DNA of 64,000 bases from Arthrobacter crystallopoietes. Lineage in GTDB: Bacteria > Actinomycetota > Actinomycetes > Actinomycetales > Micrococcaceae. A model generated the notes under the pieces. That model ran no database searches, was not told the origin of the DNA, and saw only the letters and a list, made by a program, of their open reading frames with translations. A program made the translations under genes and the position numbers. How positions within the stretch are numbered: the stretch's first letter is position 1; each line of letters opens with the position of its first letter. The DNA is taken from NCBI RefSeq assembly GCF_002849715.1, contig NZ_CP018863.1:930001-994000 (forward strand), written 5' to 3'. Of this stretch, positions 15,646-24,101 are shown piece after piece.

Positions 15646-18252
15646 TTAGGGAAGACCGGATGGTTCCTCGCCGAGGAGCAGGCGCAGCTGCGCCAGTAGC
15701 TCCGAACGTGTAGCGGCGCCTAACCTGCGGCGGATCCTGGCGATGTGGTGTTCGGCGGTACGGGGCGAAATGAAGATTGCGGCGCCGATTTCCCGGTACG
15801 TCTTGCCTTCCAGCACCAGCCGGGCCACTTCGCGCTCGCGGGCACTCAGGACCGCCCCCTCCGAGGCGGCACCGGCCGGCTGCCCTGCCGAAGGCCGGAC
15901 TGCCGGCCGGACCGCCGGCAACGTTGGCACGAGCTCGGTTTCCGCGCTGACCGAGACCACGGATCCGGGGTGAAGGTCCCGGGCGCAGGCGAGCAGCCTG
16001 GCCATGTCCCTGCGCTCGTCGGCGCGCGGGGCGGCGTGGCCGGCCAGCCGGGAGCCGTCCCAGGTCAGTCCGACCGCGGCCAGCCCGCGTGCCGCCGCTT
16101 CGACCGCGTCGACGTCGATATGGCCGGAGAGGACCGCTACCCAGGACCGCCCGGCGGCCGCCAGCACGGAGGCCAGATGGTTATTTCCGGAGGCATGGAC
16201 CAGCGCCGAAGCATGGGGCGCAAGGTCCGATGGCCGCTCCGCCAGGATGGCGGCCTGGACAGCATGCCAGCGCAGCGGAATCGACCACAGCGGAGGATCG
16301 CCGAGACGCTCCAGCAACGCCCAGGCCTCGGCGAGCTGCGGCTCCAGCCGGGTCGAATCACGCAGCCGCGCGGCCGCGACGGCCAGTTCGCCGAACGGCA
16401 GCAGGCTGTAAAGATCTACCGAGACATGCAGGATGCGCTCGCGGGCGCGCTGCCAGGCGTGGACCAGGGCAGCGGTGTCATCGGTCCGGCGGGCCAGGCC
16501 TACTTCCAGCGCGTCGAACAGCAGTTCGTCACGGGGTGCGAGTCCGCCCTCGCACGCGGCGGCCTCGATGATGGCCGCACGGGCCCGGTCCGGGCTGTCC
16601 AGCTGCATGGCCGTCCAACCGCGCAGCAGCAACAGCCTGGGACGCGCCGCCGGGCCGGCCTGCTGCCCGGCCAGGGCATCGTCCAGCACGGAGTCGGCCA
16701 CGGCCGGTTCGCCGCTGTGCAGGGCTACCAGCGCAGCCAGCGCCGCCGGGACTTCCGGGAGCGGAATGCTGCTGGCGGACGCCGTCATCATGTCCGAAGC
16801 CCGGATCAGCGCGGGCAGGGCGCGGTCCGGCTGCGCCGCAATGGACGCGCTGATCCCCTCCCCCATGAGTCCGACGGCGACAGCGGCGAGCGTGGGCGAA
16901 CGGCTCGGTCCGCGCGACTTGAGCATGGTTTCGGCGCCTCCGCGGTCGCCGGTGCCGATCATTGCGACGACGGCGAGCGCAGCCGATGGGCCGGCCTGGT
17001 CCGCTCCCAACCACCGGTAGACTTCCGCGCTGCGTGCCAGCATGCCCCGCTGTGCCCAGATGGCGGCGGCTACGTCCACCCCGCGGACGAGGTCGGGTGC
17101 GTCTTGGCTTGAGAGCAGGTTGTCCAGAATCCTGCCGGCGCCGTCAAGGTCGCCGATGGCTGAGGCGGCCTGGGCCCGGCGGGCCGCGGTGGCAAGTTCG
17201 TCGGAGCCGGCGGCTCCCGCTTCGTCATAGAGGGCAGCGGCGAGCGCGGGCTGCTCGGCCAGCACATTATCGCCCTCGTCCTCCAAGGCTCGGGCGATCC
17301 GCGGGTCCCTCAATCCGCTGCGCGCCAGTCCGCGGGCGACCTCGCCGAGTGGACGTCCCTCCGCGGTGATGGTATCCACCAGAGCCCGCTGCGCTTCGTG
17401 GACACGGTACGGCGGCGTCGCAGCCAGCACGGCCTGGCGCACCAGTGGGACCAGCTTTCCGTCGGCGCGCAGCAAACCCGCGGCCCGCGCCCTGGCGACA
17501 AGGTGATCGAGGCTTTCCCCGGCCCGGTCCAGGGCCGGCGGAATTTGCCCGGCGAGGTCGAAACCGACGCTGAGGGCTAGCAGCAGGTCGGTCAGGCCGC
17601 CGTCGATCTTGTCGAGTTCATGGCGCAACTGGTCCATCAAAGTGCGTGACTGGTGCGGCTCGGACAAGACGTTGCTGTCGCCCTGGCCGATAGCTTCCAT
17701 AACCAGGTACACCAGCCAGGGCATGCCGGCGGTAGTCTCCGCGAGCTGGTCCACGAGCGACGTCGTGGGGGCAGTCTCCAGTACTTCCGCAGCCCGCGCC
17801 CGGATTTCCTCGTTGGACAGCGGACCGAGGATCACCGGTGCGTGATGCTGTTCCAAGGTGGCGGACAGACGCCGCAAGGCGGCCGGCTGCGGCCAGGGCC
17901 GGTACGCCACCATCAGGTTCACATCCCGCTCCTCGATCAGCGAACCAAGCTGGGCCAAGGCGGAATCGCTGAACTCATGGGCATCATCGACCAGTACAGC
18001 ACCGCGGGTGTTGACCGTGCAGAGATCGAGTTCAGTAGGACTGAGGTCCACGCAATTGCGCAGAACATGGAGGCCCATGGCGCGGTACTGTGCCTCAAGG
18101 TCGTCCAGCAGGACGGTCTTCCCGGTTCCGCCGGCACCAACGATACCGGCCAGCAACCGCGTTTCCGGGGCGGCCGCTACCTCGGCCAGGAAAGAGGCAG
18201 CAACAGTAGGGCGAAGCGGGCGCGATCCGATGCCCGCAAGACTTGTCTCCAC
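15646..18252 (-). CDS. LuxR-family STAND regulator with N-terminal ATPase domain
   Basis: An 868-residue regulator. The Walker A motif GAGGTGKTVLL is near residue 40, a Walker B-like GAVLVDDAHEF near 85, and then a long helical TPR-like region of alanine-rich repeats. The final ~65 residues are a LuxR/GerE helix-turn-helix (LSAREREVARLVLEGKTYREIG). This is the MalT/LAL architecture, in which ligand and ATP drive oligomerisation and promoter activation. It starts with GTG 18252 four bases after the Hsp70 stop; GGAGGGGTGA inside that stop region is the ribosome binding site, so the two are translationally coupled. Likely targets are its own operon and the IniB-like gene. Confidence 0.85.
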   Translation of the reverse strand: METSLAGIGSRPLRPTVAASFLAEVAAAPETRLLAGIVGAGGTGKTVLLDDLEAQYRAMGLHVLRNCVDLSPTELDLCTVNTRGAVLVDDAHEFSDSALAQLGSLIEERDVNLMVAYRPWPQPAALRRLSATLEQHHAPVILGPLSNEEIRARAAEVLETAPTTSLVDQLAETTAGMPWLVYLVMEAIGQGDSNVLSEPHQSRTLMDQLRHELDKIDGGLTDLLLALSVGFDLAGQIPPALDRAGESLDHLVARARAAGLLRADGKLVPLVRQAVLAATPPYRVHEAQRALVDTITAEGRPLGEVARGLARSGLRDPRIARALEDEGDNVLAEQPALAAALYDEAGAAGSDELATAARRAQAASAIGDLDGAGRILDNLLSSQDAPDLVRGVDVAAAIWAQRGMLARSAEVYRWLGADQAGPSAALAVVAMIGTGDRGGAETMLKSRGPSRSPTLAAVAVGLMGEGISASIAAQPDRALPALIRASDMMTASASSIPLPEVPAALAALVALHSGEPAVADSVLDDALAGQQAGPAARPRLLLLRGWTAMQLDSPDRARAAIIEAAACEGGLAPRDELLFDALEVGLARRTDDTAALVHAWQRARERILHVSVDLYSLLPFGELAVAAARLRDSTRLEPQLAEAWALLERLGDPPLWSIPLRWHAVQAAILAERPSDLAPHASALVHASGNNHLASVLAAAGRSWVAVLSGHIDVDAVEAAARGLAAVGLTWDGSRLAGHAAPRADERRDMARLLACARDLHPGSVVSVSAETELVPTLPAVRPAVRPSAGQPAGAASEGAVLSAREREVARLVLEGKTYREIGAAIFISPRTAEHHIARIRRRLGAATRSELLAQLRLLLGEEPSGLP

Positions 18253-18256
18253 GACG

Positions 18257-20311
18257 TCACCCCTCCGGCGCAGGTGCAGGTGCAGGTGCAGTCGAGGGTG
18301 CTTCCGGTGCGGGCACGGGCGGTGCCGGGTCAGCTGCTGGTTCGGTCGCGGTGGGCGCCGGCGGTGCGGGTTCAGGAGGAGCGGGTTCAGGAGGAGCGGG
18401 GGCGGGCGGGTCAGGTGCGGGAGCCGTCTGCTCCGGGGCGGGTGGCTCGGGGACTGGCTGCACGGGCACCGGGGTCTGCGGGACGTCAGGAGCAGGTGCC
18501 ACGGGCGGCTCGGCTGTGGTCGGCGGCTGCGTGGCCGGGGGTTGGGCCGGCGTCGTGGGCGCGGGACCGGTTGCCGGCGGCTTCGGCTGCGGCGCCGGGG
18601 AGGTCGGGTCTTGTGCGGCCTTGCTCGGTTCGGCGGCTGGTCCGGGGGCTGATGGACCCGTTCCCTTTGCCGTCGGCTTCGGTGTGCTCGACGACGAGTC
18701 CGGGCTGGGTGCGTTTGTGCCTGACGTGGAGCCCTTCCGCGGTGTGGCCCCGCCGTCGTTATTTACTGCTGCCGAGGTCCCGTCCGCGGGCGCCGTCCCT
18801 GCGATGGGATCGGCGTCGGGATCCACCGCCTGCCAGTTATCAGTGATCGGAGCCCCGCCGCTGCCGTCCAAGACCGGCAGTCCTGCCGGTCCCCCCGCAC
18901 CTGATCCCTGTGGCCCAGCGCCATCGGGCAGCGGAGCCGTCCCCGCTTCGCCTTGCTCGTCCGGAGCCTGCGCCCCCGCTGCCCCGGCCGCCAACGAACT
19001 CATTTCCGCCGGACTCTGGGCCGCTGTGGCCGTCAGGATGGTGAGCGTGGCGACGGTTGCCGCGACCGCCGTCATCCGGGCGCCGGTCCGCGGGTGTGCC
19101 GGTTTACCGGAAGCCACTGGCGCGGCCGTCCCCGTGTCAGTTCCGAAACCGTGGCCGTGGCCTTGGGCGGCTGGCTCCTCGGGCGCGGCCGGACTGTCCG
19201 GAGCAGTCCCCGCTCCGGCCGCCGCCGGAGCCAGCATGGCCGCGGCCGAGAACGCTGCGCCCAGCGAGATGGAAGCCTTGGGATCGGCGTCGATAGCGAT
19301 CGGCCGGTTGAACTCCGCCGAGAGCAACTGCGCCACGAGCGGGATGCGCGAAGAACCGCCGATCAGGAGGATGGCGCTCAGGTCTTCGGCCTCGGTGCCG
19401 GCCGCCTGCATCGCACGCTTCAGCGCCGCCATGGTCGTTTGCACGCCGTCGTCGATCATCGCTTCGAACTCCGAGCGCACCAAACGAATCTGGTTTTGGC
19501 CGCCCGGCAGAAGTACCGGGATGGAGGCCTCGGAATCCGTGGAAAGGGCTTCCTTCGCCTCCGTGCATTCCCGGCGGAGCCGCGCGAGCGCCATCAGTAC
19601 CCCGGGATCGGTGGTATCGAGGCCGGCCAGCGCGTCTGCCGCGCAGGAAGCAACATGGCGGAAGACAGCGTCGTCGAAATCGGCGCCGCCGAGGCGCTCG
19701 ATGCCCTCAGGACGCCCCAGCGTGCGGAACGTGTCCGCACTGGTCTTCTGCAGGACGGCCGCGTCGAAGGTTCCGCCGCCGAGATCGTAGACCGCGACGG
19801 TGCTGCCTTCATCGACCCGTTCCTGCGAGGCATAGTGGACCGCAGCAGCCTCCGGTTCGCTGACCAGCGTGACCTCGGCGAGTCCCACACCTGCCAGGGC
19901 TTGCCGGATCAGGTCCGTTTTATAGCCGCCCCAGCTGGCCGGATGCGCAATAGCGATGGCGGCAGGCGGTTCCCCCTCGCGTTCCTGGGCGCGGTCGACA
20001 ACCCAACGTGCCATGGTGGCGACAATATCCTCGGGCGCAACAGACAGGTCGCCGACGACGATGGGGACGGCGTCACCCACACGCCGCTTGAATTCACGTA
20101 CTAACCGGTCCGGATGGGTTGTTCCGCGGCGTTCGGCTGCCTCGCCTACCAGGACCTGGCCGTCCTCGCCCAGGAAAATCACCGATGGCACCGAGCCGCC
20201 GCGTACGCCCAGGTTCAGGATCTGCGGTGGCGGCTGCCCTGCACCGTCCAGGCGCGCGACCGCCGCGGCGGAAAAGCTCGTGCCAATATCAATGCCAAGT
20301 ACAAAGCTCAT
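18257..20311 (-). CDS. Membrane-anchored Hsp70-like protein with proline-rich extracytoplasmic tail
   Basis: A 684-residue protein. Residues 1-360 are an Hsp70/actin-type ATPase: GIDIGTSFSAAAV (phosphate 1), YDLGGGTFDAAVL near 175 (phosphate 2) and LIGGSSRIPLV near 316 (adenosine). The substrate-binding domain of DnaK is absent. A single membrane helix follows at about 413-431, then ~250 residues rich in Pro, Ala, Glu and Thr ending in PAPEPAPP-type repeats, which should lie outside the membrane. An NNDGG linker encoded by the 10-mer motif is at about residue 520. ATG 20311 is used because of the GGGGGAG ribosome binding site; a TTG 15 bases upstream is less likely. Confidence 0.85.
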   Translation of the reverse strand: MSFVLGIDIGTSFSAAAVARLDGAGQPPPQILNLGVRGGSVPSVIFLGEDGQVLVGEAAERRGTTHPDRLVREFKRRVGDAVPIVVGDLSVAPEDIVATMARWVVDRAQEREGEPPAAIAIAHPASWGGYKTDLIRQALAGVGLAEVTLVSEPEAAAVHYASQERVDEGSTVAVYDLGGGTFDAAVLQKTSADTFRTLGRPEGIERLGGADFDDAVFRHVASCAADALAGLDTTDPGVLMALARLRRECTEAKEALSTDSEASIPVLLPGGQNQIRLVRSEFEAMIDDGVQTTMAALKRAMQAAGTEAEDLSAILLIGGSSRIPLVAQLLSAEFNRPIAIDADPKASISLGAAFSAAAMLAPAAAGAGTAPDSPAAPEEPAAQGHGHGFGTDTGTAAPVASGKPAHPRTGARMTAVAATVATLTILTATAAQSPAEMSSLAAGAAGAQAPDEQGEAGTAPLPDGAGPQGSGAGGPAGLPVLDGSGGAPITDNWQAVDPDADPIAGTAPADGTSAAVNNDGGATPRKGSTSGTNAPSPDSSSSTPKPTAKGTGPSAPGPAAEPSKAAQDPTSPAPQPKPPATGPAPTTPAQPPATQPPTTAEPPVAPAPDVPQTPVPVQPVPEPPAPEQTAPAPDPPAPAPPEPAPPEPAPPAPTATEPAADPAPPVPAPEAPSTAPAPAPAPEG

Positions 20312-20822
20312 GGACTCCCCCAGCAATGCGCGATCGACGTCGATCGTCCCAACCCGTGAATGGGCCTTCAGTCAGAGCAGTGCGATGCTCCCCAATAAGC
20401 CAGGCAGAAATCCATGCCATGGATGCGGCATGTCAGCGGACCTCATTACCTCCGCTGCGGTGACCTCAAAAGTGCTTGCGATGATGATCGCGCCGGTTCC
20501 CAGCCGGCCCGCTCGTAGTCTCTGCTTGACCCCAACTCCTTCAGATTAGGAGCCCCTCTGCGGGAATAGCAAGGGGTTCAGACCCCGTAACCCTGCCGGA
20601 AAATCCCCGTGTCCATGGTTAATGGATTAGGTAGACCTAAAAGTCTCGCAGGGTGCAATCCCTGGGGCTGACGCGCGGGTTTTCGATCTCATCCTTCGGA
20701 CTGATGCCGCCCATCGTGCTGGAACCTAGACTCGCAAACGGGGGTTGGAAAAATCGCGGTCAACCGGCGCCGGACCGGACCTGCACCCCCTTCACAGACG
20801 GTAGGAACGGGGGAGATGCGGG
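20312..20822. other. 511-bp intergenic region with several palindromes
   Basis: No convincing gene is seen here. It is lower in GC than its surroundings in places. It holds GGGGT-TCAG-ACCCC (20573-20586), CTCCT-N7-AGGAG (20537-20553) and TTAGGT-AG-ACCTAA (20627-20640). It must contain the promoter of the Hsp70-LuxR genes (leftward) and that of the small membrane protein gene (rightward). I do not recognise a riboswitch, though a C5/G5 pairing near 20790-20816 could fold over the small gene's ribosome binding site. Confidence 0.5.
20573..20586. promoter_or_regulatory. GGGGTT-N4-CCCC element upstream of the Hsp70-like gene
   Basis: GGGGTTCAGACCCC has 5-bp inverted arms. It matches the GGGGTT-N4-CCCC format seen at 15590-15603 in front of the IniB-like gene, 262 bases from the Hsp70-like start. 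A shared regulator site is possible. Confidence 0.4.
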
Positions 20823-21011
20823 TTGGAGTTTGACCAGCTGATGTGGCTTCTGTGTGCCGGCCCGTTTGCCCTCTGCCTCACCGTCGGCGCGCTGGTCAGC
20901 GTGCTCCGCAGCGACTTCCCGACCGGCGCCAAAACAGCCTGGGCCTGTGTGGTCCTCCTCGTCCCGGTGCTTGGCGCTTCCCTCTGGCTCGCGGCGCATC
21001 GCAACAAGTAA
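20823..21011 (+). CDS. Small PLDc_N-type membrane protein
   Basis: A 62-residue protein with two membrane helices and the AKTAWACVVLLVPVLGASLWL segment typical of the phospholipase-D/cardiolipin-synthase N-terminal domain family (short stand-alone versions are common in actinobacteria). It starts with TTG at 20823, supported by GGGGGAG seven bases upstream; no ATG is available. Family members of this size lack catalytic HKD motifs, so a structural or immunity-like membrane role is likely but unknown. Confidence 0.7.
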   Translation: MEFDQLMWLLCAGPFALCLTVGALVSVLRSDFPTGAKTAWACVVLLVPVLGASLWLAAHRNK

Positions 21012-21100
21012 GAACCAGCGAGGAGACACCCATTCGTGATGGAATAACCGAAGGCAGCCCGACAACCGGGCTATAGGGGCTGACCGGAATCGAGGCGTCC

Positions 21101-22081
21101 ATGGCAACCGCACGCCGCAGCACGTCTGTGCGGGTGGGAATCCTGGTTTTCGACGGCGTAAAGCTGCTCGACGTCGCCGGCCCGGCGGAGGCCTTCGCCG
21201 AGGCGAATCTGCTCGGCGCCTCCTACGAACTTGTCCTCCTGTCGCCCGATGGGAACGACGTCGTCTCTTCGGTGGGCATGCGGGTTTCGGTTAATGCCGC
21301 GGCGGCCGACGCAGCGAATTTCCACACGGTGCTGGTGGCCGGCGGTGACGCCCTGCCCGTGAAGCAGGTGCCTGCCGGGTTGGTCGCTGCCGCCGGGCAT
21401 TTGGCCAACAACACTGTGCGCATGTCTTCCATTTGCACGGGTGCCTTCGTTCTGGCCGCGGCGGGGCTGCTTGACGGCCGCCGCGCCACAACACACTGGA
21501 AACATACCCAGGAATTGGCCCTGCGCTACCCGGCGACGCAGGTGGAGCCTGACGCCATTTTTGTCAGTGACGGTGGAATCCACACTTCGGCCGGTGTCAC
21601 CGCGGGAATCGACCTCGCACTTGCGCTGATCGAAGACGACCACGGCCCGGATCTGGCCAGAGCGGTAGCCCGCTCGCTGGTGGTGTACATGCAGCGTTCG
21701 GGCGGCCAGTCGCAGTTTTCCGCCCCGTTGCAGGGCGAACCGCCCAAGTCCTCACCGCTGCGCCGGGTGCTTGACGCCGTCCAAGCTGATCCAACGGCGG
21801 AGCACTCTGTCCCAGTGCTTGCCCGCAACGCCAACCTGAGCGTGCGGCATCTGACCCGGCTCTTCCGCGAGGACCTGCAGACCACTCCCTCGAAGTACGT
21901 GGAACTCATCCGCTTCGATACCGCCAAGGCCCTGCTGGACGCGGGCTACAGTGTCACGGAAGCGGCCGAACGCTCCGGATTCGGCAATTCCGAAGCGCTG
22001 CGGCGGACCTTCATCGCGCGGATCGGCGTGCCGCCGTCGAAATACCAGCAGCGTTTCCGGTCGACGGCGAAAACCGGCTGA
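21101..22081 (+). CDS. GlxA-type regulator: DJ-1/PfpI domain fused to AraC helix-turn-helix
   Basis: A 326-residue transcription factor. Residues 6-175 form a DJ-1/PfpI (type 1 glutamine amidotransferase-like) domain with SICTGAFVLAAAGLLDGRRA, including the nucleophile-elbow cysteine. Residues ~215-320 hold two AraC-type helix-turn-helix units (VPVLARNANLSVRHLTRLFR and VTEAAERSGFGNSEALRRTF). It senses an unknown small molecule. The HD-domain gene begins 125 bases downstream on the same strand and is its likely target. Confidence 0.9.
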   Translation: MATARRSTSVRVGILVFDGVKLLDVAGPAEAFAEANLLGASYELVLLSPDGNDVVSSVGMRVSVNAAAADAANFHTVLVAGGDALPVKQVPAGLVAAAGHLANNTVRMSSICTGAFVLAAAGLLDGRRATTHWKHTQELALRYPATQVEPDAIFVSDGGIHTSAGVTAGIDLALALIEDDHGPDLARAVARSLVVYMQRSGGQSQFSAPLQGEPPKSSPLRRVLDAVQADPTAEHSVPVLARNANLSVRHLTRLFREDLQTTPSKYVELIRFDTAKALLDAGYSVTEAAERSGFGNSEALRRTFIARIGVPPSKYQQRFRSTAKTG

Positions 22082-22206
22082 ACGCCACGGGCGCCATGAC
22101 CGAATCCGAGGGAATGTCGTCCTTTGCGACGGGGCCGGTCCCCCGTCCTGCCGGACAGTATGGAAAGTGGGCACATCCCCGTGCCCCAGTACATAAGGAG
22201 ACATTC

Positions 22207-22845
22207 ATGGCGGAAGTCATTGCCGGCATTACGGTTCCGGACACCGAACTCGTCCGGAACGCAACGGAACTGGTCCGCGGCACCACCAACGACTTGCTGT
22301 TCGACCACTCCCGGCGGGTGTTCCTCTTCGGCGCGCTTCAAGGCCGGCGCATGGGCCTCGACGTCGACCACGAGCTGCTCTACGTGGGCGCCCTCTTCCA
22401 CGACCTGGGCCTGACTGATAAGTACGGCACGGACAAGCTGCGCTTCGAGGTCGACGGCGCCAACGTCGCCAAGACATTCCTGCTGGACCACGGACGTTCG
22501 GAGGCTGACGCGACCAGGGTGTGGACCGCCGTCGCACTCCACACCACCCCGGGCGTGCCCGAATTCATGGACCCTGAAATCGCACTGGTGACCGCCGGCG
22601 TGGAGACCGATGTGCTGGGCATCGGCTACCGGGACCTTGAGCGGTCCGATATCGACGCCGTCACCGCCGCCCACCCGCGGCCGGACTTCAAGCGGCAGAT
22701 CCTGGCCGCCTTCACGGAGGGCAACAAGCATCGCCCGGAGACCACCTTCGGCAACGTCAACGCCGATGTGCTCGAGCACTTCAGCCCCGGTTTCCGCCGC
22801 ACGGACTTCGTGGAGATCATCCAGAACTCCGCCTGGCCGGAATAG
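22207..22845 (+). CDS. HD-domain metal-dependent hydrolase (cyanamide hydratase-like)
   Basis: A 212-residue soluble protein of the HD superfamily. The metal-binding residues are seen as DHSRRVFLFG near residue 35 and the ALFHDLGL motif near 61 (His-Asp doublet). Overall length and the N-terminal segment resemble the family annotated as cyanamide hydratase-like/HD phosphohydrolases in actinobacteria and fungi. ATG 22207 has AAGGAGAC at good spacing; the frame is open further upstream but without such a site. It lies behind a GlxA-type regulator that may control it. The physiological substrate is not known. Confidence 0.82.
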   Translation: MAEVIAGITVPDTELVRNATELVRGTTNDLLFDHSRRVFLFGALQGRRMGLDVDHELLYVGALFHDLGLTDKYGTDKLRFEVDGANVAKTFLLDHGRSEADATRVWTAVALHTTPGVPEFMDPEIALVTAGVETDVLGIGYRDLERSDIDAVTAAHPRPDFKRQILAAFTEGNKHRPETTFGNVNADVLEHFSPGFRRTDFVEIIQNSAWPE

Positions 22846-22947
22846 GCTTCGCCTTCCCGTTCCGATCCGCCTTAGTGCCAGCGGCCACCCGCCGGCACTA
22901 GGATCGGACGAGAAGATGGAGGGCCACCAATCAGGGAGGAGCGCGCC

Positions 22948-24021
22948 ATGGCATCGTCACCAGCTGCCGCAGGCCTCCCCGGCCCCACGTCCCGCGGCCT
23001 CGCCCTCGTCCGGGTCAGCCTTGAACCGGGCGGCGTTGGGCTCGTCCCGCACCGGCCCCGCGCTCCGCGGCCGGACGAGGTGGAACTCAAGGTGACGCTG
23101 TGCGGCCTCTCCGGCGCCGACGTCGTTGTCTACCATGCCGATCCGGCCTTTGACTGGGTCCGTTCCGGCACGGTGCTCGGGCACGAAGCCGTGGGGGTGG
23201 TATCTGCCGTCGGCCTGCTAGTACCGGAATGGCCGGCCCCGGGGACCCGCGTTGTTCCGGTATCCATGGTCAGCTGCGGCGACTGCGAAGAATGCCTGGC
23301 CGACCGGCCGCAGCAGTGCGCGCGGCCCAGTATCCTGGGGCTCAACCGTGATGGAACGGCAGCGCGGACCGCCCTGGTTCCGTGGCAGAACCTGCTGGCG
23401 GTGCCGGACGGTCTACCCGATACGACGGCGGTGCTCGCCGAGCCGACGTCCGTCGCCTGGCGTGCCGCCGCCACGGTGGGACAGATCCGTCCCGGCGACC
23501 GTGTGGCGGTTTCGACTACCCGGGCGGTCGGGCTGCTCGCTGCCCTGATTGCCCGGAGCCTGGGCGCCGACGTTGTGATGGTGGGACGTCCCGGCCCCCA
23601 CCATCAGCAACGCCAGGAACTCGCCGCGAGCCTCGGGCTGGAAAGCACCACCGAGCCCGAGCCGGAGAGCGTTGATGTCTGGATCGAAGCATCCGGTTCG
23701 GGCAAGCAGTTGGCTGCCGCCGTGGAGGTGCTGCGGCCGGGCGGCAGACTTGTGCTCGTGGCCATGTACGCCACGGGTGCCCGGCAGACGGTGAACACGC
23801 TGGTTGGCAAGGAGCTCACCGTCCTGACCAGCTACGCCTCTACCCGCTCGGACTACGATGACGCGCTGGCGTTCCTGTCAACCATGCCGGACCTCGGCGA
23901 ACGCCTGATCACCGTTTACCCTATGGGGCAGGCCGTGGAGGCGCTGCGCCTGACGGCAGAAGGAGCGCCTGCCGATCACGGCCGCCCGCTGGTCAAAGCC
24001 GTGCTCCGGCTGAACGGCTAA
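22948..24021 (+). CDS. Zinc-dependent alcohol dehydrogenase-like MDR protein
   Basis: A 357-residue medium-chain dehydrogenase. Visible are the catalytic-zinc Cys in LCGLSGAD, the GHEAVGVV motif, the four structural-zinc cysteines in CGDCEECLADRPQQC, and a Rossmann fold in which the glycine motif is degenerate (STTRAVGLLAA), so cofactor binding may be atypical. A strong ribosome binding site (AGGGAGGAG) precedes the ATG. It is monocistronic. Substrate: a sugar alcohol or threonine-like alcohol is usual for relatives. No specific assignment is possible. Confidence 0.85.
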   Translation: MASSPAAAGLPGPTSRGLALVRVSLEPGGVGLVPHRPRAPRPDEVELKVTLCGLSGADVVVYHADPAFDWVRSGTVLGHEAVGVVSAVGLLVPEWPAPGTRVVPVSMVSCGDCEECLADRPQQCARPSILGLNRDGTAARTALVPWQNLLAVPDGLPDTTAVLAEPTSVAWRAAATVGQIRPGDRVAVSTTRAVGLLAALIARSLGADVVMVGRPGPHHQQRQELAASLGLESTTEPEPESVDVWIEASGSGKQLAAAVEVLRPGGRLVLVAMYATGARQTVNTLVGKELTVLTSYASTRSDYDDALAFLSTMPDLGERLITVYPMGQAVEALRLTAEGAPADHGRPLVKAVLRLNG

Positions 24022-24033
24022 CGCCAGACTGCC

Positions 24034-24101
24034 TGGTCACACCGGTGTCCGGCGGCCAAAATTGACACAGCGGTGTGACCCGTGACATATTTCTCTGCGT
24101 G
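24034..24101 (+). promoter_or_regulatory. Promoter and paired operator of the FadR-type regulator gene
   Basis: TTGACA (24062-24067) and CATATT (24086-24091) are spaced 18 bp apart. Transcription would start at about 24098-24099, at the GTG start codon, so the mRNA is predicted leaderless. Two inverted copies of GGTCACACCG (24034-24043 and, reversed, 24071-24080) flank the -35 element, the second lying in the spacer. They suit binding by the encoded GntR protein as autorepressor. Confidence 0.65.

Noticed and set aside
20571-20588. Sequence resembling a tRNA T-arm (GGGGTTCAGACCCC)
   Set aside because: The loop lacks the conserved RA at the right positions and no acceptor, D or anticodon arm surrounds it.
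20627-20640. TTAGGT-AG-ACCTAA, similar to DtxR/IdeR iron boxes
   Set aside because: Iron boxes are 19 bp with a longer core; the spacing here is too short and the adjacent genes are not iron-related.
20641-20822. Possible riboswitch upstream of the small membrane protein gene
   Set aside because: G/C-rich pairing is visible, but no conserved aptamer core (c-di-AMP, c-di-GMP, cobalamin, glycine) could be recognised.
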